From: Dipylidium caninum
Taxonomy: Eukaryota; Platyhelminthes; Cestoda; Cyclophyllidea; Dipylidiidae
NCBI GenBank assembly: GCA_017562135.1
Contig: QEYB01000448.1
Span: 1,922,001 to 1,986,000, forward strand
Length of the DNA stretch: 64,000 nt
Direction of reading: 5' to 3'
The notes below the pieces were generated by a model. It did no database searches and had not been told where the DNA came from. It saw nothing but the letters and a program-made list of their open reading frames with translations. Below, piece by piece: positions 27,101-40,300 of this stretch. The stretch's first letter is position 1. The number at the start of each line of letters is the position of its first letter. The position numbers were made by a program, and so were the translations under genes.

Positions 27101-30100
27101 CTTACATCGGATATCCAAGCGCATCTTGCGGATGGCCTTCGGATCCCACACCATTCGCTGCTTCACACGCCAAAGTGCCACTCATTTGACGGTTAATTTT
27201 GGAAATTTGCAGGTGTCCGTTCATCTCAACGAAATCTAAAAGGGGACGACCGAGAGCTCAGGCACCCTGACTTCAGCGCCGCCGACGGGGCGGCACGAGT
27301 CGCGGTGCACGTCGGGGAGGAATGGGACTTAACTTAACCCTCCCAATTGACCACTCAGGCGAGTTAGTGTTGGCAAAGTGACTACTTTAAGGCGTGGAGA
27401 CCATGGCAACAGCCAGTTTATGGGTCGAGCTTTTAAAGAGAAGGGTCGACTTTGCGGGAATCACTCGGCTGCAGCTAGTTTGGTGCAGTTCACATTTAAT
27501 CCTCAGACTAATTCATTTAATAGCCTGAAATAGTAAATAGTCACGTCTCGAAGAGTTTTGCCAGGATCTCTGGGTATATTGGTCGATGTCGTCCTTGCAA
27601 TACGAAAGGTTGCTTCCCACATAGTGTTTGCTAGGAGATGATGAGACCGGACCCTGCGCGCACTCCCTTCGACCTCCACTCTGACTTCTTCCCCCAGGCA
27701 AGAGGTCAACGGTCCTGCTCACCCTAGCCCTGCATCTCCCTGCTTTGCTGTATAAATGGGCCTTTTACCGGCTTATAAACCTCGCAGGAGGTCAGTTTGC
27801 ATGGTTGTCCCGATGCCAAGAGAGGCCAAAGGCCAGCACCTACCTGCACTCATGCCCTTGAGCACGTCACGGGCGAATTCGAAGCCGTCTTTGCTGAAGC
27901 GAAAGGGCAAAATTTGGATTCCTCCACTGGCCACCTCCATAAGCCATGTTACCACCGGCGGTGGGTTGCCCTCAGCAAGGCAGGAGACCTGCAAAGCGTC
28001 CCCTTCCACCAACTTCAACATCGGCGCCGGCGCCTTGACTATTCTGGGCGGCACTACAAATTACGTATCGGTTACGCGACTTGTGCCGTTCATCATCGTT
28101 TCCCGAGTTGTGCAGCGCGGCAATACGTTGCGGAGTCGTAAAGTCTCCCGTAATTTATCCAAACACAGTCGAAAAATCTTTTCCCGTGCTGGCGGTCTCG
28201 TTATCCCCCTCCCCTCTGCGTCTTGACCGACGGGCTCCCCGTGGCCGGGTGGCCTGGAAAGCCGGAGAAATCAAATGCTGCAGTGTGTAACGGTAAAGAC
28301 TTAATCTCCTATTCCTCTAACGCTAACAGCGAGACGGTACCGCCTTAGCTTCAGGCCTCACACAGCCAACAGGGAGGTCGAAGCTTCTTTGCTTCATCAA
28401 CGCTAAGGCTACTTCTGATTACCCATGAGGCGAAAAGGCAGAGAAAGGGCGGGGCGGGGTGGAGTGGGGCGGGTTGCCCCTGTCCCTCGAAAGCAACCCA
28501 CCGAGAACGTTGAGCTGGTAGGTCTTCGAGTGCGTCTCCTCGCCAATTACGACGGAGCAGCGATACATCCCATTGTCCGCCGTTGTGACCGGGTAAATCA
28601 GGAGGTTAAAGCCACGCTTTTTTAACAAGGTCTAGACGATAAAAAAAGGGGAACAGAGGACGAGAGAGACAGAAATGGAGCAAGAGAGAGAGCGAGAGCG
28701 AGAGCAATAAATGGGCGGGAATAAAATAAAGTTGGCGTATTTCGCAAATACCAGCCACGCCAAAGGCGCCGGAAATACTGAGTGTATTTTTCCAAACAGG
28801 AATTTGGCGCCTTTGGCAGAAAACATTTTATGAGCACTGTAAAAATTTGAATCAATTGTTAAGTATGTTAAGGCCTTCTAAGGGGAGAAGTGTTCGCCAA
28901 CAATGGCGCGACAGCTTCGCGGAGCGTTGGGGTAGAGTTTAGGTTCCCCTAAGAGGAAACTAAAGGGGGCCCACCGGGCTGGTGGGGGGGCGGGTGGGGG
29001 AGGCAGCTTTCGGACATTCGCACGTCTAACACGTTACGGAAATCGGGATGGGTAGTTGAGCAAGGCAAACGACGTACTGGTGGGACAATGGAAATTCTTT
29101 CATCTTCCGTTATTTTGAACATACCGAGGGAAAGGAGTTGACGCGGCCCTTTGATCCACGACATTTCATCCAATTCCTGAAAAAGGACCACACTCCTTTC
29201 AGCATTATGCTACGTCAAAAAGTGGCCCAGAAAATGTCTCAACATCCGCTCGAGTTGCAGTAAAATGGGGCTGTTTTTCCGCCACCACCCCTTTTTCACA
29301 ACTGCCTCAGACACTCTCACTCAGGACGTGGAAGGCGGCGGGCGAGGGTGCAAGGAGGAGGCGTCCGACTCGGGGAGACTCCCTACTTGCGCTTAACAAA
29401 ATCCCACAACTCTGCCGCCCCTGTCCTCTTGGCCGAATCTCCTCTACGTGAACACCGATGTCCGTCGACCTGACCGACAAACGTCGCGTGGCCCTGCCAC
29501 GGTGGCGCTGTCAAGTCCGCTTGAGCGAGAAACGGCTCGTCCCAGTGAGGTGTCAAGGCAGGTGCCTTGCCAGACTGGGTCACCCAACTTTCACGTTTAA
29601 CGGGCGTCCAGCAGCACCCTACACGGCTTTCGCGGATGGCACTTCACTGATAAGAAGGCAAATGAGTGTGAGGATAAAATTTACTGTTCGTCATCAATTC
29701 TTTATCACTCGAAATCATCTTTATTTGTTTGGTTATAAATGTGAAAGTTAATCTGGTCCCACGCCTCTCTCGGACACGTCCACGCCACCTCTCCTCGACC
29801 CTCGTCAGCCCTCCTCAGACTCGCCGCCTCACCGCGACGGGCCATGCAAAACACGGCGCACCGGTGGCGACAAGTCCTGCCGGACATGGAGGAAAGTCAT
29901 TCGGACCACGTTTTTGGCTCACGTTCTCCACCGTTTTATGTCGCCCCGAGTAACCTGACAGCCGCTGTGAAATACCCACATAAAGCAGGCCAGAAGTCAA
30001 AAAAGCGGAAAGGCGAAACGAACAAGTATGGGGGAGAGGAAAGTCCTCTGAACGCCTGACTAGACGAGGCAGCGCCTCGCCTCTCGCCTCTCTCGCCATC

Positions 30101-33100
30101 GTCACTTCCACTCTATTGAAAGAACTTCCCTAGGCACGCGATAGTGAAGCGAGGCTTGTCAGGTCCTCCACCACACTGCTCCATCACACCGCCTCTCCGT
30201 CTTTCCATGACTTCCAAATGAAAATCACCGCTGATGTGTGATGGGCTTCAGTAAAGAGGTGAAGTAGGCTTTGAAGATGGTCGTTTAACTGGAAATGGGT
30301 CTGTTGGGCCGCGCAAATGTTCTTCTCCAGAGGCCATTAGTTCTCGAGTGGCTCCGCAAGTGGCGCAGACGGTGTTTTCAGAGGCGATCAGGAGGACAGA
30401 GCGGAAGAGGGGAGAGAGTGCGGCCAGGTCATGGCAAAACGGCCTCATGGCTGAGGCGGCGTGGCTCAAAAATGGCCATAACGACGCGGCCAGTGAGTCG
30501 CTGCCAGTATAAACGCCGGCTGATGCTGCCGTGGCTGTTCTGAAGGCAGTCGCAGCGTCCGATGCGGCACATTTGGCGGTGCCTGAATTGCCGGATCAGG
30601 CGTTGATACAAATTTATTTCCACCTCGGCGACATGCAGGTTTGCGTGATGTTTTTTTACTGCACCACGAAGACAAAACTAGGCGCCTTAAGGGTGGTGAA
30701 GTTCCCCACTCCCTAATCCCTGTCACTGTCAACTGGAGACTGACTCGGAAAGCGCTCAACAAATTCCCCTCCTCTGCCTCATGTGTGCGCGGGCGTGCGT
30801 GCGTCTTTCGAAAGAGGGAGGGCAAAACATCACCCTCAAAACATTGCCTCACTTCCGCATTTAGCTGCATTACAGCTACAGCAGGTAGCGGTGGACCCGA
30901 CCGCCAGCGCCACCTCGTCCAGCAATCCTCGTCAACTCCACCTACTTAGAAATGGATGATGGGCTGTTAGGTTATACAGTAAAGAATGCGGGTTGCGCCG
31001 AATGTGTGCGTCAGGAGGCAGGATGGGACGAGAAGAGTCGACGCTTCGTGTCCGCTTCGCCCCTCAGTGCCGGCGCTGATTTGTGCGACCCGAAACACCT
31101 CACCCCGGAAGTCTGCAATTGATCGCGATGCTCTGTCCGTCCCAACGGGCGCAGCCCACAAACCGTCTTTCATGGTCTCGTGCACGCCGCCACTTCCCCC
31201 GTCGCCCCAGGATGCGCTGCGGTTTCGGGCCCAGCCTCGGTGCTGAAAGCAGCTGTGGAGGAGGAGGAGGCGAATGTGGCCGTCGCAGGCGGTGCCCTGT
31301 GGCCGAGTGGGGGCGAGGTGAGGTGAGGGGAACTCGACGCTCTCTGAGCATTTGCAATGCCTCAAAACGGTTTGACAAAGCGTTTTTTCCTCCTCGTCAT
31401 GTGATTCGACCTTAGTGCATCGGAAGAGTTAAGTTCCGGAGGACAGCCAATTTAAGGAAACCTCCAGTCAGACCTCGATTTAATTTGTTCTCGACTAGGA
31501 CTGACACACAGTGTCTCGTTGCAATGTGACAATTTCATGAAATGCTTCTGTAGGTATGTGAAGCATTTGTGAGATAAATAAACTCCGGAAGGACGAGAGC
31601 GGAGGAAAGAAATTACGACGAATGACAAGTGACGCTAGTCAGGCCACAATTTGGCAAAAAACAACATGATTTTTTGTTGACTGGGGTCTCAGAGAAAAAT
31701 CGTTTCCATGTTCTCAGAAGTGCAATTAACGCTGCGTCTATGAGGGGGCAGACACTGGCTCAAATGCAAAACTATCACGATACCGGAGTCAGAATTTCCA
31801 CCCCAATGCGGTCCGCATGTGGTAGAAACAACTTATCACCATCCAGCATAGTCTACAAGCCTGCTTAAGCCGGGCAACTACTGAGGCTCTCGCGGGGCGT
31901 AATCGTGCCTCGCCAGACGCACGGGAGGCGGCCGTGCAGACCGAGGCGGCCGAGGCGGCCGAGGCGGCTGAGGGGGCTGGGGCGGCCCAAACGACCAGGC
32001 GGCGAGGGGACGAGGCGGGGTGCCATCTACGTGCGTCTGCTCAGAGGAGGCTTTCGTCCCACCCCTTGCATTTGACATGGCCTTAACGGGCTACGCATTT
32101 CGTATTACAATCACGCACTGTTTTTGTAAAAGGCACGTCCAAATCACACGGCAGTTCCACACGGGAGCCGTTGACTGCATTGTGTTTTTTTTCAAACATC
32201 GCTACACCCATTAATTCTGAAATGAAAAACAATATTATGGTAGACCACTCAATATAAAATTAACAAATTAATTGGATATAAAACTGGAATGACCTAATTG
32301 GGGCGCCAAACCGAGTCCATCGCTCCGTCGATTAGCCAATCCATCCATCCATCATCTCTCCTCTCTCCTCCGCCTCCTTAACTCCCCCTTCGCAGCTCTC
32401 TTTTTTCCTCTTTGAGGTCAACCCACACTGGAGGCTCCGATTTTACCGGGGCTCCAGCCCCCTCCCCCACCCGGCGGTTGGGTAAGGTTGTCGAGAGATG
32501 GAGGGAGACAGGCGGGGTGGGGCGGGCCCGGACGAAGGGGCGCGGGGAGGCGAGAGGGAGAGAGGTCATGTGTTCTGGCATCTGTTTCACAGAGCATATT
32601 TATCTGATTGGCCCTGCGATTGCCTTATCAGTGGGTGGATCTTTGTTGTTGTTAGTGTTGCGGAAAAATTTCACCGCTATTTCGTCTGGCCTAATTACTC
32701 AAACAAGGGGAAATACACGTTCAGTTTAAAAGGCCTTCATCGCCTTTCAGCCAACCTTGTGTCCCCACGCCACGACTGTCTGGTGCAGGCTTTTGCTTTC
32801 GCCTAGTGCGTCACACTGGCAAACTAGGTACTGGCGTCAGAGAAATTATGCCCTAATCCTATGCAGTGGCAATGAGGAGTTTTCCGAAAAAATTCGCGTG
32901 GGATGTTAAATCTTACTCTCTTCCTCCAAACAAGTGACTTTCCAGACTACGCCTGCCTTCTGGATCACGGCAGAATGGCGGAGTGCCTCACCCAAAATAC
33001 ACACGCAAATGCCCGGATTAGGACGCAACTGCTGCCTCACCCCCCAACCCGGAACATGTGGAACCTCTGAGGATCAAGCAAATTCCCCCCCCCCCCTACG

Positions 33101-33380
33101 AGCCGAGAAGACGTTAGTCGAACCATGCCTGCATGCCGAAGAGGTCGTAGATGAGGCACCTTCTTGTTCAACACCATTGCAAATCTTACTCGTATTTGGA
33201 GATAAGAATTAAAATAAACAGGCCATGGCGCAGCAATTGAAGGCAGTGCTGATAAGGAGGAGGAACATTAACTCGTGGGGACGCATCAAGGGGAACGGAG
33301 TTAATTAGTTAAAGCGCAATCGACGTACCGAGAACCGAGGCGATGAGGAAGATAAACATCCACGTGCTGGCAGACATCAT
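24159..33380 (-). CDS. Three-Ig-domain cell-adhesion protein (IgLON/lachesin-like)
   Basis: Multi-exon minus-strand gene. Exons: signal peptide 33329-33380 (MMSASTWMFIFLIASVL, donor GTACGT); Ig1 29078-29176 (MSWIKG, core Trp) and 28502-28631 (NGMYRCSV); Ig2 27844-28053 (ALQVSCLAEG, VVTWL) and 27106-27235 (SGTLACEAANGVG); Ig3 26100-26285 (TVLQCQVN, SIVWTF) and 24465-24611 (FGDYTCSM); C-terminal exon 24159-24358. Each Ig domain is split near its middle, as in the IgLON/lachesin/neurotrimin group of neural surface adhesion proteins. The exon with the first Cys of Ig1 is not resolved: the minus stretch ending at 32917 reads VIQKAGVVWKVTCLEEE before a GTAAGA donor and looks right, but its phase does not join its neighbours. 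Exon 27106-27235 ends in phase 2 while 26100-26285 must start in phase 1, so one base is wrong or a splice is unusual. The predicted tail (SIRPPAITQG... to SSRMLP) lacks the GPI signal or membrane helix expected, so the protein is secreted or the last exon is another one. The long introns are GC-rich. Confidence 0.82.
28653..28708 (+). repeat. GA-rich simple repeat in Ig-gene intron
   Basis: Purine-only GAGA/GCGAGA tract on the plus strand. On the coding (minus) strand it is the pyrimidine tract just upstream of the acceptor at 28631, so it may help define that splice site. Confidence 0.6.
28760..28816. repeat. Inverted repeat / hairpin in Ig-gene intron
   Basis: CCAAAGGCGCC at 28760-28770 is perfectly complementary to GGCGCCTTTGG at 28806-28816. 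Inside the loop, GGAAATAC at 28771-28778 can pair with GTATTTTTCC-type sequence at 28783-28792, extending the stem. It lies in the intron between the two Ig1 exons. Confidence 0.6.
31941..31974 (+). repeat. 9-bp GGCCGAGGC tandem repeat
   Basis: About three and a half copies of a GC-rich nonamer within a long Ig-gene intron. Confidence 0.65.
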
Positions 33381-36300
33381 TTTGTGGAGGCTATGGCATT
33401 TCTACGCGTTATTATTCATAACGCTGTTGCGACGATAGTCTGAGCAATTTTGGCCATCTCCCTTTCCCCATTGGTCGAGGGGCGTCCAATGCGTTGGGGC
33501 TGTTCACTCCGCGGCTGTCCGGCCCTGCCTTCACGTCTGCGAGGCGAACGAAGCACCTCTCGTTTCCACGAGGAGCCGCAGCCCCTCCACGCATTACCAC
33601 GAGGGCGAGGGAGGACGGCCCCACCAACACTGCTTTGCACCGCATGTCGGTTCTCAACCTCGAATCTCATAACGCCCTCGGATTCGTCAAACCTCGCCTC
33701 AACAAATGCCTCCCCACTGTGCTTTTGTAGCAAACAGATCTGCGAAAGACGCCACTTTTGGCTCAACTGACGCTTATTGCTTAGCTTAATCCTAAGGTTC
33801 CCGTCAGTAACGACCGACCATGTTTGGCCTCGTATGAGGTCGGAAAAAGAAGAAGAGGAGGAGGGGATTCCATGTGGTTGATTCGCCCTCCTCAACTTAA
33901 GGACTCATGTTAATTTTTCTGGATACGAAATTTGGTTTCCGTCTGTGAGAGTGAAGCAGGAGAGTTAAATAGGCGTCGTTCCTGCTCCAGAATGGGTGAC
34001 ATTTCCATCCGAAGGGCGCGAACTACCCAATTTGAGTGCGCTCCCTCCCGCAAAGTAGTGGGAGTCCCAACAAACGTATTTACGGTGTTGACGATGAGGT
34101 GAGGGGGACGCGAGTGCCCATCGTCCTCCGTGAGTTGCATAACATCGAGCCCAAATATTTTAATAGACGTGGTTGATGTCGGATTGTGTCGGACAGTGGA
34201 AGAGGCCCCAGTGTACATTCCACCTCACCGTCCGCCTTAATGAGATGAGTTTTATCGGATCATCGTTTGAAATTCCACGCAGTGGTGGCCGCTCGCCGCG
34301 CAGGGAAAATCGTGCGATCCCAAAATATTAATGAAAAAACAAGTAACATGCACTGCCTCGTGCCGGCAGCGATTTGGACGAGACCGGGCTTGTCGCGCCT
34401 CCCTTTCCGCTCCTCTACTCACGCATTTCCAGCCGCCTGCGTCTGCCGCCCTACGGGTGGCTTATCGCGATTTTAGCGGAATCTCGGTGGCCACATGGAA
34501 AAGTGTCAGTTGCCCTTTGGATGGCTGCGAGATGTCAGAGAGTGTCCTTGCGTGGGCTTTGGGGCTTTCCTGCCCACACCACCGTACCAAACGGACTCTT
34601 TACTCTCAACTGGCAGTGAGACTTTCACCGCGCCTCGCGAATCCCAACACCCACCCTCTTAAAAACTTCGTTGAGTACCAAAGCTGAGGGATTTAATTGC
34701 ACACTTAAACACGTGTCAGATTTGTGCTTTTTAATTTCCTGGAAGCTACATTTCACACAACGACTTCACTCTATTTGGACACAAGAAACCCTTCCTCCAA
34801 GACGTAGGCCTATATCCTTTCCCCTCCTGAAAGTAAAAATCCTCTCAAAAGCATAAATTGGTGGGACTTAATGAACAGGTTCTACCTCACCAAATTACGG
34901 GTTACCTGCATCGCATGCGTGAAATTCGAAAAGCCTCGTCTCACAATTTCTGCAATGCCTGTTTGGCAACCAGATTGGCTCCTATATTTGACAGCCTTTC
35001 CAATTGATTATCTGTCAATACGGTTTTTTTAAGAGAGGCCTTTTAATTGCACTCCTCGTTTTATAACAAAAAACCTCCAGTGAAAGAATGCACTGAAGCT
35101 TTTCGCACAAATGGTTAACCGAGGTTGTTTCTTCCAAATTGGCAGCGTCGTTTTCTCGCTCCCCGCCAGTCTGCTCTGTTCTATGGAGGGGAGAAAATAA
35201 AACACATTTGCCGCCAGTTCACAGTAGTTGTGATGGTGGTGGTGGCGGATGTAGCACTATTTTCCGTAGCTAAAAAGGGGACAGGCACGCAACTCGAAGA
35301 TGCATCACTTGCGGGTGAAGCTACACTTGATCCATTCCCCTGGTAGTCTCCCACTTGCCTCCCCCCCGTCTCCCCGTTCTTCTGCCCCTGCCCTCCACCC
35401 GCCTGCCCAACATCACGGCAAACGGGTCTGTTGCCTTCCCCCCCCCCCCAAAGAGGCATCATGCAAAATCACGCCGTGCAGTATGGGATGTCTCTCGCGT
35501 GGGATTGTCAAAGTTTAACTCTTCTCAAAATCGGGCCGTGTACATATTGCTGGCGGTGGCGGTGACGGGTAGTGTCAAACTGTGCGTCTAAATATGTGGT
35601 TGGTCTGGTGTCTCAACCTAACGGAACGAAGCAGCTTTTTTCTTGTTGAAAAAGTGCCCGGACTTGATCACACTCCCCTACGTATACAGGAGGCTATGCG
35701 CCCGACTTCGCTTGATCACCATCAGCCGGACGAGAAGGGTGCTGCTAGGCGTCGCCCCTTGAGACGACCCCCTCACTTAGTTTGTTTGCCAACAACGGCG
35801 CGCACAACGCTTTTTTTGCTAATTCATCCCCATCACCACTGCGACCTCCTCCCACTCCTCTCGTCGAGACCTCGCCTCCTTCGTCCTACCTAAAACACTG
35901 GATTCTGTAGAAAAATGTATCACCTTAATGATAGTGCATAAAATCTATTATGGTGAAGATACTTTATAAGGGGCCACAAAGACGGAATATCAAAATGAGC
36001 AGAGCGGGAGGTATCTCATATCTCGCTTCATTCACATCTTTAAGATAAAATCACCTCACTACCGGTTACCGCCTCTCTTTACCAAGTTGAGGCTCCACTC
36101 AGCTTAATGGAACAGAATAGGCAAAGGCGGGAAGAATTGTCCGCTGACAACTTTCTCGTGCCAACATAATTCTAGTGCGGTTTGGTTTGGCACACCAAAA
36201 GGAACATGTGGTGGGATTAAGTAGGGGAAAATTTCAAGCTGCCGGGTAGGGAGTGCCCCGAGGTCTAAATAAGCCAAGTATATGCTAGAATTATTGTTTA

Positions 36301-37393
36301 TGTAAGTATAGTCTCGTATTAAGAAATGATTAAACTACTGAGGGAATGCGAAAACTAGACTTCGACTTTCCAAATTCCATGGTTTTTCTATAATTACCCA
36401 TCCTTTCATACGAGAGACATATGGTAACTATTTATCACGAAACGTCTATGGAAGTAAGTCGGCGCTTTGCCATAAGCAAATAAGGCTTTTTTACCTTATC
36501 CGCCTACACTATACCTATTCTACCCGGCCGCAGGCGGGGTTTTTTCAGCCCATGACGTCGAAGATTCATGACAATCCACGTGGCCTCTGAGTTGTGTGTG
36601 ATACCGAACAATCATCTCGTTCATTACAAATCTAGTCAGATAACGAGATTTTTTGGGAGTTGCCGTCAGTTCTGGGCCACCGCAGAGGCTATATCTCCGC
36701 CCCTATCCGTATCAAGAGACGATTTGTACGCAAAATAAAATTATGTAATTAGTTCTGTAAGTGTATGGTATTCGTTAAGGTAGTGCGAATGCAAAAGTTT
36801 GTAAGATGAATTTCCGCATCAGGAAATCAGCTCCAAGGTATTACAAAACTCTGCATTGTCTAGATACCTCTCCTAAGCCACAAAAATTAGTCAGAGTGAA
36901 ATTTGCATATTGCTGGCGTAAGTAACTGAGGAAATGACGACGAGCCTCACAGCCTGAAACAATAGACAAGAGCACAAAAATATCAGTGTTCAAGGCTGCT
37001 ACCAATAAAGTGTGCATCACAATAGCCCCATGACTGTTCCCTTTTAGAAATTTTATAAGACCGAGCAAAGCCTCGCAGAGACGGATGCTATTAAGGTACT
37101 GTGACTAAATACCTTGCATAACTCTGCAACCGGTTACCGAGATTATAACTTGTCTAAAAAGGAAAGATTGACAAAAAGGCCTTACGACCAATGGCTCCGC
37201 AAAAGTGATACTACACTTTTAAATTTGTCTTATCAAAGCTGCAAGGACAAGAGGCGATATGACTGCCAAGTGTCACAGTAAAATTTAGTTTTTGAAGTGC
37301 TGTTGTACTATCCGTTAAAATTCTGACTTTCTGTTTGCTAATTTCATTGGTCGGCTCTCAGCTGATTTGTGTGTGTTATGTGTGAGCGTATTT
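33381..37393. other. Divergent spacer, GC-rich then AT-rich
   Basis: Upstream of both the minus-strand Ig gene and the plus-strand arrestin-fold gene, so promoters of both are expected here. The first 2.5 kb is GC-rich with many chance ORFs on both strands; the rest is AT-rich. A 12-base C run is at 35438-35449. No gene could be supported. Confidence 0.45.
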
Positions 37394-40300
37394 ATGAATG
37401 GAATTGAAGTGGTTCTTAATGATAGGTTTTACAAACCTGGAGATGTCATATATGGGTAAGATGCTGTATATTTCCGATCAGACAGGGCTGTGTTTTTTCG
37501 TCACCTAAAGCCATCAAGCGTGAACGCCATTACAGTTCAAATAAAATGCAGTTTGGAATGTTGGAAATTTTCGTCTTATACAATTTTTAAGGGTCATATC
37601 GAGGCACTGATTACAAAAAGTCATTCGATCAATCCTCCGCTGAGATATTTAGTTTTACAGGTAAGCTCTCTTTATGAACATGCATTTTTAGAACATTTTA
37701 ACATTGGATACTATGCCTTTCCCTTTAAGTTACAACTGCCCCCCTTCATTGAAAGTAGGCATACAATTTACTAATTTTCCCAGATAGTGCTTATTTTTAT
37801 AGTTCATCTAATCCGGACACTTTTTGCCGCTTTATTCTCAAGTATAATGTCACGGCCTGTGCCTTAAACAATTCACGGCCGCTTTTTATGGCCAAATCGA
37901 CATTTTTTGTGTTTACGCCTCTCAATTACAACGAAACGAAGGAAACAACGACAGAAATATTGCGACCCAATAAGAATGAAGCGGAGGTACACATACAGTA
38001 TTGTACCACATGCTTTGCTTCTCAAGTTGACGTATCTGTTGTTATGGACAAGGGATTAAAAACATCTGAGATGCTCACGGTTGCATCTTCGAAGAAATAT
38101 CTCCCAGGCTTTTCAATTCAGTATGTCACTAAGGATCCTTGCTATGCACTTGGAACTCTCGTTACGATCATTGCCTCCTTCTCTATATCAAACAATGTTC
38201 ACGTTGACTCGATAAGCTATCGAGTAAGTTTTCATTTGCACATTCATTTCCTAATAGTCTATGGGTATTTTTTCTCCTTATCGTTTGATTTGTTGTTCTA
38301 ATCCCCTTAATGGTATTGTTTGGTTTGCATTGGACGGTACTGCTAATAATTTACTTTTCACATGAATATTTTGACTATTTACATATATTTATCGGCGTAT
38401 TAATCTCTTGATTTTTTATGGTACTTCATTCCAATTCTCCGATTCCATTGTAGCTTTTAAGGCATATAGTATTAAACCCTATTATAACTGATACTTTGGA
38501 TGACAATCAACAGTTCGCTCAAATTTCTGACGTTCTCTTTGGCGCCATTCGGCCTGCAGTGACAAGTGATGTTGAAACGGATCAGATTGAATTACCTTTG
38601 CCTTCTGCCTCCCTTGTTGATTGCTTCTGGACGACTAATGGAGATTTCTTCTCCGTAAGCTACCAATGATCTTCATGCTTTTTCCTTTTTTTCTCATAGT
38701 GAACCTGTTCTCTCTAGTTTACATCAATGTAATTATGCAAACATATTCGTATTTTGGGTTCTGTATCTGAACTATCGAGCTTTTTAATAACTCCCCTCGA
38801 GATGATTAAATTCTAACTTATGCTCCCCAATAAAAATAGTGTTACTTCGATTAACATCGTTTGGGAATATCCCATTGAAAAACATATTCTCATTTCTTTC
38901 TTACTGCCGCATGCTTTTTAAAAAAATACTTTAAAAATGCTTTATACCATGCGTTTTATCCTTAAGTTTTGCTTTATCAAAACGTGGGGTAACAGGAGAA
39001 TTGTACTTTGTGTATAAGCGCCAACTACTGGTCAAAGCACTTGTATTCTATGGGTGTGGTACTATTAACTGAACCCATAACTTAAGTATCTCGAAGATTG
39101 GATTCGAAAACATTCTTACCTTGATCGAAGTAGAGTATATATCTTCTGCTTATCCGACTAGCCTCTACACGCATGTTTGTTTAAGGGGTAATTACAAGAA
39201 CAGCTTAAAAAATAGACCTCAATGAATAGAAAATGTGTTCCTAAGCTGTATGCTGTCGTTGAAAGTGTGTCAATCCTTAAACACGTAGTAATTATTGGAA
39301 GGCCAAAATCATAATTCCTTTTTTACGTGCCTGTATCTTTGATTTGAATGCTTTTTTGGGATTATAATAAAAGTTTGAGTCGGCGAATACGAGGGTACGT
39401 TCTATCTTCTTCGTTGTACTTTTGTGCAAATGAACGCGATATCTCTAGGACACACGCTTGACTGGTTTATGACAGTCAGTTGACGATTGGAAAACGGATG
39501 AATTTATGAAAGGTCAAAAGAAATGGGACGACCTAAGGATATCAACTTAGGGCCACCGCAGTGTTCTTTCTGACATTACATTTGCGCCGGTCAAACCCTG
39601 AAACATGATGGCATAAGGTGGACGATCAGTTGGTGAAACGATAATAACATTTGGCAAATTATCACCCAATATCTTTCCTCACCCAAGAGGCTTAGTTAAA
39701 GAGACGCTTGTAAAATTACTCTTCTCTCAAAATGACGATTATTTTGTCAAAGTGGGCAGTCCAGTATTGCCTTCTACTTGCCATTAGTGGTATTTTTACT
39801 CGAATATCACACTGTCGCTTCTCTCACACCCATTGTGATCAGATAAGCCGATTATAAATTTAAGGCAACATTATGGTGGGAAGTTGGAGGCGGTTGTCAC
39901 TCTCTCATAGCAGATAATGTAATTCTTAATTGGCCATCGAAACTTGGTTCAGTCTGATCCTAATCAAAAATGGCATGGGCTTTAATTTCTGACACTCACT
40001 ACGGCTAAAATGGCCTGCAAACTTCTATTCATTATCAAATAACATGACACTATTTGGAGGAATAAGGCAACATTTATTTGTTCTGGTCTTTTCTCACACG
40101 CTTTTGGGCAGGTTAGATTAAGAAATACGGAGCCGCTCTAGTTCCATTCCACTCTGACCAGCACAGAGTTAGTTGAATGCTGATTGTGCACTCTTTTCAC
40201 TCTGCATCTCGAGCATTTAAGGCCCCCTTTTTTGCATCCAGGTGCGCCATTTGTGAATTTTTCGAAACTCCAATGGGTACCTCACATTATACATTGCCAA

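Noticed and set aside
29815..31415. Several 90-134 codon ORFs on both strands
   Set aside because: All within a GC-rich Ig-gene intron; none contains an Ig strand pattern with Cys or Trp, or fits the splice phase.
37661..37691. Good-looking intron GTAAGC...ttttag in the arrestin-fold gene
   Set aside because: Removing these 31 bases breaks the frame that encodes the arrestin FPFKLQLPP motif, while reading through keeps it.
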